From positions 148,862,001 through 148,926,000 of the forward strand of contig JBITNC010000001.1 of the NCBI GenBank assembly GCA_050084985.1: a stretch of 64,000 bases of DNA, written 5' to 3'. This DNA is from Nageia nagi. Taxonomy: Eukaryota > Pinophyta. Under the pieces are notes generated by a model. That model made no database searches. It was not told the DNA's origin and worked only from the letters and a program-made list of their open reading frames with translations. The translations under genes and the position numbers were made by a program. This document shows positions 24,901 through 36,900 of this stretch, piece after piece. The number at the start of each line of letters is the position of its first letter. Within the stretch, counting starts at the first letter, position 1.

Positions 24901-27900
24901 TTAAGATGCTCCAGCTTGAGAATTGACAGGATATTTTAAACAAAGCCTGACAGGCTTCGACTCCCAGGAGAATTGTTGCAAGGTACAGATACTACTGAAT
25001 GACATATACTGATGCCATTTCGTAATGTATTCATGCAACAATGTGCAGATCGTAGTTTGAAATGCCTTCATAATAATACACATTGAATGTGTCCTGGAAA
25101 ATTGTGAGGAAAAAGAAGAATGGCCTGCCTATGTGGAAAAAAAGGAACTGGTGCCATTTGTTGATCCGCTTCTGGAAAAAAATGTTCTGATCAATAAATT
25201 CAAGGGATTATAAATTTAAACTGTACAATGGAGCTCCTTGTTGCGAACAGTTATCTCCCTAGAACAAGGGTTGATGTGACAAGTTGGGTTTTGCTTCTTT
25301 TCTATGGGTTTATTTCTTTTACTTTGCAGAGATAAGGCACCTCTACTAAGATGCCATGACTGAGATGTACTGTTCTGTGAAATTCAGCTGAGTGCATCAT
25401 TTAGGTACAATTAATGTGGGTCTCTCAATGCAAAATTGCCTAACTACTGGAATGTAGGCATAAAATTTTTATAAGTAGCACAAAAAAATACAGCAACAGT
25501 TTTTAGAGCAAAATTCATTGCTACACCTTTAGACTTCTAATGATGATAACATATGAAGTTGATCCTTGTCAGAATAATATAACTGGATGTTTTACATTCT
25601 AGTATAGTTTTTTGAATTGTAGAGAGAATGAAAATCTGTGCACAGTTCTTTGTGATAACTTAAAAGCAAGGGGACACTATATTGTATTACTTTACGTAGA
25701 TAACAGGATTGTTATTTTATCCTGCATCTCTTTGAATAAACCAAACCATGATCTCCAGTTACAGTATTTATTCATCTCATATCACTTAAAGTGTCTCTTC
25801 TAGTTTACAAATAACGATGCAGTCATGCTACATTGATGTCTTACATTCTGAATTTATCCATGTATATTCTTATCCTTAAAAGAACTGTAAGTCTATATGT
25901 CAGGCTTTTATGGAACAGAGAATCTTAGTAACCTTTCTTCTACATGCTTCCATTTGATTGGCACAAAAATTTGACACTAATGCAATCTTTGTCAGAGAGC
26001 ATGCAGTGACATGAGGAACTTCTGTGAGCTCGGGTCTTTAGGAATGGGCAATTAGTCCTTATACAGGCAATTAATGGCTCGAAAAAAGAAATTAACCTAG
26101 AACCTATCTCTGACTATTGATTCATTTATTTTTGATATTGTATCCAGAAATTTTGCAAATTCTCTGATTTTGCATCATATCTTTCGTTCAAGCATTATGC
26201 AAGTGGCAATGCTTCTTGAACAAATGAGGCATATATTGTTCCCTTTAAAAATCTGTCAAATTAGCATGCATTTGGAAACAGACTCTTTGCGTTTGTGCTT
26301 GATATCTTGTAGAAATTTTCCAGATTCTCTGATTTTGTATCATAACTTTCTTTCAAGCTTTATGCACGTTGTTATGCTTCTTGGACACATGAAGAATATA
26401 TAGTTCAATTTAGAAATATACTCGAATTTGTATGCAGTTTGAAACAGAGTTTTTGTTTTCTTACATAATATTTTGTTTATTATTTGCTTGGTAATATTCT
26501 TCCCTCCTAGTTGTTTCACCTTGGTCTAACAATTATAATGAAATTTTTTTCAATATGTTTGTGTTTATTTACATTTAGACATGGTTCCAGGTTATGATTC
26601 GTTTAATCATTTGTGCCAGTCATATATATCAAAGTCCCGATTAATCCCAAATCGGATTGCTGATATGAGCTAACGATGAATCCCTGACCAATTTTGCCAT
26701 TTTTTTATTTTTCTGATTTTTGCTGATTAATCCCCATTTTTTATTCTTTAATTCTGAGTTTTGAAAAAATCGGATGAATCAGGAAAAAGCACTTTTGAGG
26801 TTAAAAAAACCAATTATATATATTATGGATTTTTCTTACTGATTCCCTGTTAATCCCGATTCTGCGGCCAATTGATTTTTTGCAGATTCTGATTCTGATA
26901 ACTATGGTGCCTGTTCAGATGTAATATTCTTTGTTTTGGTCATATTTGTCATTCTCATGCAAGGAGTATGATATATATGAATGTGAAACAGGATCGTTGG
27001 TGATTGATAAAGAAAAATTCAATTGTCTTGACCTTTATTTGTTATTGGTGGCAGTGACATTACTAACCTGTTCTTGAAATGGGTTTATCCTTTTGGACGG
27101 TTTCTAGTTGAGCTTTCAAGTCAATATCCTCTTATTAGTGGCTTTTATAAACTTCTTGCCATATCTATACGGAAAGCTGAAGAGAGAGGTTATTTTGGAA
27201 AACTGGATTCATCTTCAGTCATAGAAGTTATGGACAATGTAAAGGAGGTATGGTTGGTCAGCAAGTGGAAGGCTTATGTTATGACTCATAATATAGAAGG
27301 ATTTCTTGATTTTTTTAGTATATTTTTGTTAGCAGATTGATGCCTTACATTCTCATTTCTTGTGCCTCTGTTATAGTTTTATCTTCACTCTATCTTGTAT
27401 ATGTACTACTTTAATTGGAGCATATGCTTACTGAAGGTCTTTCATGTTACAGACTGGAAATTCATTAGCAGTAGATTCTACAATTGGTTCTGTGGTGTCG
27501 CAACAAGATCGAATCCTGTGCAAAAATTTGCTTCGTAAATATTTACAGGAGGTTCTTGTGGCTAGCAGGCGTTATAAACTTGAACTGTTTGCTTCATGCT
27601 TACGCCTTTGCTTGTCTGCTCCTCCTCCTGTTATAGGCATTGAATCTTTGGTGGGACCAACAATCAGTGCTCTGAGACTTGGATTAAGATATCCTCACAA
27701 GTTGTTTTTGTTTTTGCAATAACTTATTCTTTGTCGTTCTAAAGAAATGTGTATTTGATTATCATTTTATCTCTTATACTTTGAGATGGATAAACTATGC
27801 TCAACTTAAGAAGCTTTCATCTGTTTACAGGCTGCATAACAAAATTAGATTAAGTTAGGTGGTTATATGGAATCACAAATAATTTTCAAGGACGTGATGC

Positions 27901-30900
27901 AGGGTTATAAGTTTTTTCTAAACACCTATTTGTATTATAGTTTCAACTGTTAAACTTCACCATTGAATTCGGAATTTGAAATATATATTTCCTCCATCCT
28001 TTTCATGGTAATATGAATATATTTTTATATAATCTAAATTTACATCAGTTTAACCCTAAGAAGATTATGCAAGCATATGCAAAAATATGGAAGATGAATA
28101 TTGCCTTTTGAAGAGAGAAACGCAGGAAAACTTTTGTGATTTTAAATGGAGAAGCCAAACTGTTATTCCTGTGCTGATGCTATGTCTCTGGCTTTCTTAT
28201 TTGGTTTTACTTGTGAGCAAAAGGCATATCTTTCCTATTCCAACTCATGACTTAATTCAAGTGTTTTTAGACTTTTTAAGTTCAGATTTTTTGTATATCC
28301 TCCATTGACTTTTAGCATTTGATTTTTGTCTTGTCACTGGCATGAAATCTGTTTAAGTATCCATAGAAGGTATGCATGTTTGAGGACAAATGATATTGTA
28401 ATGAATAAGAGTAATTGACAAGAATAAATATAGGATTTTTGTGAAGAGCTCTTGATTGTTAGTATATCTAGTTATGTTTGTTCTTGAAAAGATTTGAGGA
28501 TGGCAAATGATTGTTTGGGACTTGTGGAGAAGGCAATGCTTTCAAAGATTTTGTTTTCTTTATAAATGTGTATTGGTTCATCTGTACTGGTTTCCAAATT
28601 TTAGCATAGGAAGAGTTTGAGTTTTTTGGGCTCTTCTCATTTTTTCACAAATTGAGAAGAATGTCTCAGGTGCTATTTTGTTCATAGGCAAGGTACTCTG
28701 CATCATGCTGTTGTTGGATGTTGAGTGTTTCTTGCATTACCTTCTTGCACTTGCTTGGGTGGCCTTTTCGGGCCATTTCTTTTATAGAATAATGCTTAAC
28801 CTGGTTCATATCATTCTTCTATTAAGATCTTGTCTTTTTGATGGACATTGTAGACATGAAAGTACACATTGACAATTGTTTCTCTTTTTGAAATAGTTTC
28901 TGAATTTTTTAAATTCTTATATTGGGATTTTTTCTAGACAATACATGGGTTACTACTTAGATGATGGCACTTAACTACCCAGGCACTACCCACAAGGTTT
29001 GTACGTGGATATGACCATTTTAAGCATCCTGACAACCACTCTGCCCAGCCCTGATTGTTCATTTCCTTCTGAATTTTGGCATGCATTCCATCAAACAAAT
29101 TGTGGGCGGTCAAATTTTGTGATATTAAATTATTAATACAATCTTCTTGTCAATATTTGCAGGCATACAATTTCTACACATTTACTAATATATAATTTGC
29201 ATTTATTGCAGTTCTGATAGTAGATGCCTTTTGTTCCTTGACATGGAAAGTCCCTATTAATATTTTTTTTTGACTTGTTTATCTTGGGCTTTGACGTGTT
29301 ATGCCTTTCATTGGGCCTTGCATACGCAGTTAGCATTATTGCATTCATGGTTTATGCACAAGTTTTTAATTGACATCATTTAGTTGATTCTATATGATGC
29401 TTTATCAGGAGTTGGAATTGAGGGTTATTCATTACTAATGACCTACACATCTTGATATTTCCTTGACTATGTCACGCATTTTTCTTTGGCAATGGTTGCA
29501 ATGGATTCTCTCGAGACTTGGAAGCAACTTCATCCTAAAAGGCTTGAACCACTGCTCTCAGATATTGTTCCCTACTTCAACCCATATTTGACTCAGTCTG
29601 ATTCAAGAGACGCGGTTCCATCCATTTCTCCTGGCAGTATTTATGGTGGAAATCGAGCCAAACAAACACATGCAAGCAAAATTCAGGTTCGCATATTTAT
29701 ATTATATATACAAACTTTTTGTAGATCTCACATTTATTATAGGATCTTTTGACAGCTTGTACATTATGAATTTACCAAGTTGTGCTTCAACATATATTTT
29801 TATCTTCTGGAATTTTGATTTATAGTTCAATTTGGTCTCATTATTTAGAGTATTTGCAGAAGGGCAAGGCTTCCTGAAATTTATTCTCCTGCTCTTAATG
29901 GCTCTGGGATCCTCTTTCAGGAAACAAGGGGATATAGTTAAATTCATATAACAAGCCTTGCAATAGAAGTTGTCTTGAATGCTGTTAACAACTGTTTGAA
30001 TCATTTTAGGTTGAATAAGTAATGGTCTGTACATGTGGCTTCTTTCTTCCCTTAGTAGCAATGTATTCCAGTCATTCAATTCATCATGCTTCCTATTTCT
30101 TTGCTCTCTCCAATCTGTGATTGTGTGATGTCTATGAAAACCAAGATATTTTGTTGCAACTTTGAATGTTTAGAATCTGGATATGTTTGATTGTTGCATT
30201 TTTTGGTGTTTTAAGCATTGTAGCTATTCTGAGTATTATAGGTCCTAATACATTATTTATAATGATGAAGTGCTTCCTTTGTATTTAGATTGTGATTCAG
30301 CTGTACTTGTTAATATCTGTACTTGCATTCAAATTTAATGAATGTTTGGGTATCATCATTGATTGGATGGCAAGTGAGTAGAATATTCAAAGCAAAGAGA
30401 ATAATGTTTTTGCATCTCTTAAAGAAGTGAAAAACAACACTGAAGAATTCAATGGCTTTATAGGAGTTAAAAGACTCCACAAATATTAAACTTGTATTTG
30501 TTTATGCTTTTTCTCCTTTTCATTTGAAATTACCCCCACCACCACGACCACCATCATCATCATAAATATTTATCTTACAACAATAACATAAAGATGGTTT
30601 CTAACTTTAAGCTTGTGAAGAGATCAATGCATGATAAAAATGCAATTCATTACAGTAAGTTGGATTTCACTTTTTATTTCTTTCTAGTATGCGGTGTTTC
30701 TGGTTAGTTTTTTTTCTGATAAAAACTGTAAATTCTATTATAAAAAAAGCACGGGTTTTAAAAGGATCCCAAAAAACTACCTAGCCATTGCATGTATGTA
30801 GCACAAATGTAGTCATTTTACTTCTCTCATACAACTCTCTTTCAAGGTCTTTTACTGTCATCTTTGTTGCTATAGTTGCTACCCAGCCATAGCTTGAAAA

Positions 30901-33900
30901 TAGCAAAACTGTAGCTCTAAAATAAATTTGTTACATCCTTATCACAACTCAATTTCAAAAAAATAGTTATCAATCTATATCATCCTTATCAGGGCATATG
31001 TAGTACTTGATTTAGGGCACAAAATGTTGTTACTGAAGAGACTCTTCTCACCAAACTGGACGTGCGGAGAAGGCCCTCTGGACCTGGGAATGAAGAATCT
31101 ACCTGAGCAGTTGAACCCTCAACTCTTAGGAGGTCGGTCTCTCCTGATGCATTCGGATTCAGAATTGAAGAACTTGCCAACCACACTAGGCTGCACCGAA
31201 AATCTGTTCCTGTAACGCCATAGAATTTTCCTATCTCTCCCGAATTCAAATGTTATCATTTTTTCAGGCATTTCTCAGTTCAAGTTAGGGCACGAACAAG
31301 AAATCACACAGACAACATTTGCAGGCTTCTATCTTTCACACAAACAAGGGTTTCAGAAATGCAAAGCAATGCCTCAAAACAATCCTCAAGTTGCACAACT
31401 CCAGGGATTCCTGTTCCCGCATGTTTGAATCGGCGACACCCCTGATATCTAACTCCACTGCCTGTAACCATTGTGTTGCCTCCATCCTTTGCACTAATTC
31501 ACTCCGATTATAGGGGTACCTGTGCATGCGCTCGCGCAGGTGCCCCCCATGTAACAAGTTAATTGATTTATTACAATGTTGTTTCAGGATTGGTTTAACT
31601 TTAGACTTTTGAATGATTCAGGAACAAATGAGAGGTTTTTTTTTTTTGTATAGTTCCCATTTATATCGTCCAACATGTATGCAAAGTATTTTTTGTAGTA
31701 TTTAGATCTTACTCTAATTATTATATAGAGCAATCATATTAATCTTGAATTGTACATTCTCGTTGGATCCATTTGCCCTATTTTGAGATACTGCTTGTAT
31801 GTTTATAGTTCAATTAGTTTAGGCCATAGTTGTCAAACTTGGACTCGGGAGTTAATCGACCATGAAAATTTTGGAGAGTACTCCATAAAAGCTCAGCATA
31901 AAAACTCAACAAATAAAAAACACAAACATTTCATCAAAAAAGCATACAAAAACATATTTAAATATGTAATTAGATTGCTGCAAAGATCATTGATTTTTTG
32001 TGATCATTAATAATCATCAAAAATAATAAATACAACAATGTATATAGGCATGAATCATGGTTCATAAGTAAAGTAGTTATAAACTTCTAAATTCTAAACT
32101 ACTAGTGCTTGAATAAAAAATGAGTCTAAACTCTAAGAGTCTAAGACTTTCAACTACTAGTGTTGTGATGGCTTCTTTCTCATTGCCCTCTTATATGTCC
32201 TTGACTCACTCTTTACAACACGTGGTGGCGAAGGAAGTGGCACATCCTCTATGATAAACCATTCTAGGGCTCACTCCTCAAACGTGTCCTAGGAGTGGGA
32301 TGTTTGGCTTCTAGCTTCGAAACTATCCAAAAAAGCTCAAAAATGCACAATATATCCAATGACTTGCTAGGAATGACAAATATGAAATCGAACTTGCAGA
32401 AAATGCCTTCAAACCCAACGTCTAGCTATGATGAGCAATTACGAAATTAACACAAGCAAATGTCTCCAATATTCCAACAATCTGATTAGGGAGTAGCAAA
32501 ACAGGAAGTAAACAATGCAAAGTACCACTCCAGATCCAACGTCCAAGCACAGGAAGACAAATACAAGATACGGATAGCAAGATGTAATTGTATTGATTAA
32601 ACAATGGCGTGAGCGCAATTACAATATTTTTATCCACCTAAGGAGCTTGTACCTTGACTACCTCCAATAGGGTTACGTTGGATGGCTTCAAAGCCTCACC
32701 AATCCTAGAAGCAATGAAGCACAAACCAGGCCTCCTCTGTAGCCACTGTGATAGAACTTGCAACGCTCAAGATGACTTGAATAAGTTGAGGTTAGCCTTC
32801 TCTCACCTTAATACTTGAAATGCAGGTTGCCCTACAAGTGGCAAAGATAGAGCTTCCACTTAATCTGAAAAAGGGGTTTAATAATCATAATCTAAATCAA
32901 CATATCTCATAATGACTGTGGGTCCTTTTATAGGCATGGTTGATCATCTTCTAATCTTGCATTGAAATGATCCAATGATGGAGGGATGTGATCCGTGTGG
33001 TCATGTATGCAACATCAACTAGAAGAAGAAGCTCTTCCCCGACCAGAGAGTCTACGCCAGAGAGGAAGTTCAATGAGCTCATTTCGGCCATTCATAATAT
33101 GACGGGTGTGACGACCACCATAGAGAAGCAAATGATTGCCATCAATAAGTTCGTCGGAGGTCAAGAAGTTCTAGAAAGGCATATGAGCCCCCTACGTCCT
33201 ACTTCAGATGAAGAAGAAGAGCCAAGGAAGGAGGTAAGGATGGAGGAGGAGTCGAGTTTGAGGAGATCGCAAAGCCTGAGAGATAGAGGGTCCACACATC
33301 ACGGATCCATGGGTTGCCAAGAGCATGCGTTTTTGAGGTCCCATTCTCACAGATGAGGTCAATCGGATCCCCAATCCTCTTGAGTTGAACAGATCTTTAG
33401 GGAGTACTTCATTTTAGATCCAGGATTGAGGAGGGACATGAATTTCAATAGCTACCTAGAGATTTTGGGGTTAAAGGGAGGTAGCTCTCATGGCACACAC
33501 TCCCAAAGCAACTTGGGTGATAAGAAGGATTTGCAGCAAAAGATCAATAAAATGCAGGTGCTTATGTATGATGGCAAGAAGATGACAGCTAGAGCTTGGT
33601 TCCATCAGTTGCAGGCCTACTTCACCCTTAGTCCAAACATGCTGGAGGAGGATGCAATTCATTTTGCATCATTACATTTTGAAGGTGATGCCCTTGAATG
33701 GTGGCAGCATGGAGTGATCAATTAGGATTACTCTCACAATTCCTCTTTCGATGAGTTCGCTCGAAGATTGGTAAAGAGGTTTGATAGGAAAAGAGAGAAT
33801 GACTATTTCATAGAGTTGACATCTCTAAAGTACGAAGGTGTAGTGGATGAGTGTGTGTCAGAATTCTAGAAAATTGTAGTCATGATCCACAACATTCTCA

Positions 33901-36900
33901 AGGAAAGATTGACCTTCCTCTTTATAGAAGAGTTGATGGAACCTTTGCAGGGAATGGTTAAGGTATCAACACCACGAAACATTGATGATGCAATTAGGGT
34001 TGCTTCTGTCTTGGAGCCCACTATGATGTCTCTCAAAGGAGGGCAGACGCACAAAGGGAGGCCACTTGAAGGACATTTGCAGAGAAAGATGGGCCTAAAA
34101 GATTCAAACCCTTTCCTCCCCCTTGAAGAGGCCAACTGGACGTAGCTATCGGGAGGATATTGAGAGAAGAGGGAAAGTGCTTCTATTGCAAGAAGACATG
34201 GGAGCTACGACACCGTTGCCAAGGCAAAGGGCAGGTGCACTACATTGAGGTATTTTCGGATGAAGAGCAGGACGATTCAGATCTGGATCTTGGTATATAC
34301 ATGTTTGACCAAGAGGCACCCAAGGTAGAACCTTCACTGAGGAGCATGATTGCTTCACTCCATGGAGTGAAAAAGTACCTCATGTTGAAGGTAGTGGGGC
34401 AAGTAGGTGACCAAGGTGTGATAGTATTAATTAACCCTGGAGCATCTCACAATTTTATTGATGAGGGTTTGGTAGAGAAGAAGGGCCTCAAGACCAAGGG
34501 GTTCAAAGGTTTCAAAGTTTTCAATACTAATGGGAAACTCACTTTGGTAGACCAAATTGTGGAGAGATTTGGGGTGAGATTGCAAAGCTACACGGTAAGA
34601 GAAGATTTTTATTTATATTCTTTGAAGGGACATCCTCACATGATCATTGGGCGTGTAATGGCTGTTTGAGTTGGGTGACATTCACACCAACTACGAGAAT
34701 CTCACCATGAGTTTCAAAATTGATGGGAAGACCCACATCTTGGAGGGAATTCGGGATGATTACCCACAAGTCACCAACAAGAGATTGGAGGTGATTGAGC
34801 AACATCAACAAGGGAAGAAGGAAGAGGATGAGCCCACTTTGGACATGGAGGGGATTTGGCACTAGACGATGGATAGACATGAGCTCCTACACCCCACATT
34901 GGACATGGAGGGGCTTTTACACCTCACATTGGACATGGAGGAGCCTTGGTACCTGACATTGAGCATGGAGGGGCTCTTACACCCCACGTTGGGCTTGGAG
35001 AGGCTTAGGCATCCAACGTCAAGCATGGAGGAGATTTTGCACCCCATGCTGGGCTTGAAGAGGCTTAGGCATCCAACATTAGGCATGGCGAGTTCTTGCA
35101 CCCCACGTTGGGCTTAGAGAGGCTTAGGCACCCAACATGAGGCATGGAGTCCTTCCACACCATGTTGGGCCTAGAGAGGCTTAGGTACCCAACGTTAGGC
35201 ATGGAGTCTTGGCTTCCCATGTTGGACTTGGAGAGACTTGGGTACCTGACGTTGGACATGAGGGAGTCCTGGTATCCCACATGAAGCATAGAGGGGCCAT
35301 AACAGCTCATGTTGGGCATGAAGGAGGTCTGGCACTGCACTTTGGGAAAAGGAACAAATTTGTAAAATCGCAAATACAATTTCATATGCAATTAAGCAAA
35401 TTCACTTAAACAAGCACCCATGTTTGGCCTAGAAGGGCAATTACAAGCATTCAACACCTCAATATGCCAACGTTAGGGTTAGGGTATCCAATACAAGTCT
35501 ACAAAACACAATAATGTCAACATCTGGTTCCAACATGCATGAATGATCAAATACACCACAATGTTGCAAATATAGACAAGTGCACAACAAAATATGAGAT
35601 CCAATAGCCCACGACTTGTATTAAAGATGTATGATGAACAAAGATACAATAATAGACCCATAGGGCTCAACATTGGCCTCCAAGGAGCCATATGATCAAT
35701 GTTGGACGGACGGAATACTGAATGGGATAGCCTCACTCCCTCAGAATCTGAATCCTCTCCATTGAAGGAGCTCTCTCCTAACCTTGGCGGCCAACTGGGT
35801 GGTAGAAGTATGATGTTGGAATGCCATCAGATGGACTAGGGTGTTACACCTCAACCACAGATCAACAGGATCCCTCATTCTGTTAACACTCCTAGATGTT
35901 GCACTTAGAGATGTTGCTTGACGCATCGCCAAGACTTCTGTCCTTCGGATGGTGTGAGCAATAATCAATAGAACAATGAGGCTCCAAGGACTAATATAGC
36001 TCTCATTGGGTCTGGATCTCACCTCAAAGTCATCACCCACCCCCTCAAACCCCAACGATGGCACCTCGGAGTCATTCAGGCCCAACTTGGGTATCTGGGC
36101 CTCCCTCATGCTCCATGTGGGGTTCTGAAGCTCAACATGGGCCTAAGGATGCATGCGTGGGTGTCATGGGCCAATGTGGGGGTCTAAGAGTCTCCCTAAG
36201 GTTGGCACATGTGTACAAGTGCTCCTAATCTCAACGTTGGGGCCAATAAGTGATTATCCATGCTCTAAGTGCTAAATAGACCTTGGGATTGCTACAATCA
36301 TGTTTCGGGATCTCCAAGTACATTAAATCTCACTAAATTATGCTTGGGAGAGAGATGTCCCACTTGAGGCTCGTAGTGGGGTCCAACGGCCCATTATGCC
36401 TTCTATCCCAAGTACTAATTAATAAAGCACAATTAAATAATTAATTATACAAAAGGGGTAATCCTTTGGATTCTAGAATTAATTACAATTATACAAGGGG
36501 ATGTCACAAGATTGGCATCCAACGTTGAGCTTGGGAAGTATTGGAAACAACTATGTAGCAAAGGCTCCACCTTTTTCTACTCATGCTTGATCTTCTTTAT
36601 GTTTTTGCAGGTACATCTTTTAGGAGTCCTCCACATGATCACTACCACAACTAGAAGCCTAGTATGGATGAATGCATCAACATTTATGCATACACTCTTT
36701 TGTCCTCTGAGCATTGTTGCACCATAATGTTTGCAGACATTTTGTACTTAGTGTGGATTGCTAGCAATAGATTTAACCTCAACAACATATCAAAGTTTTT
36801 GCATTCAACAATGATACATGAGAAGATATCTTCGACGTTTCATACAGGGTTGTCATTATGGAGGAGATTTATTAAAATTGCATTCCACTTTAGAAGGTTG

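Noticed and set aside
952-27054. Direct splice from GAAG|GTGTAA (979) to 27055
   Set aside because: The residue count fits, but the frame is off by one base. The microexon at 1054-1082 satisfies both frame and length.
27689-27722. Reading exon D on to the stop at 27720
   Set aside because: Similarity ends at the AT-AC donor, and a GT at 27700 leaves no usable AG acceptor before exon E.
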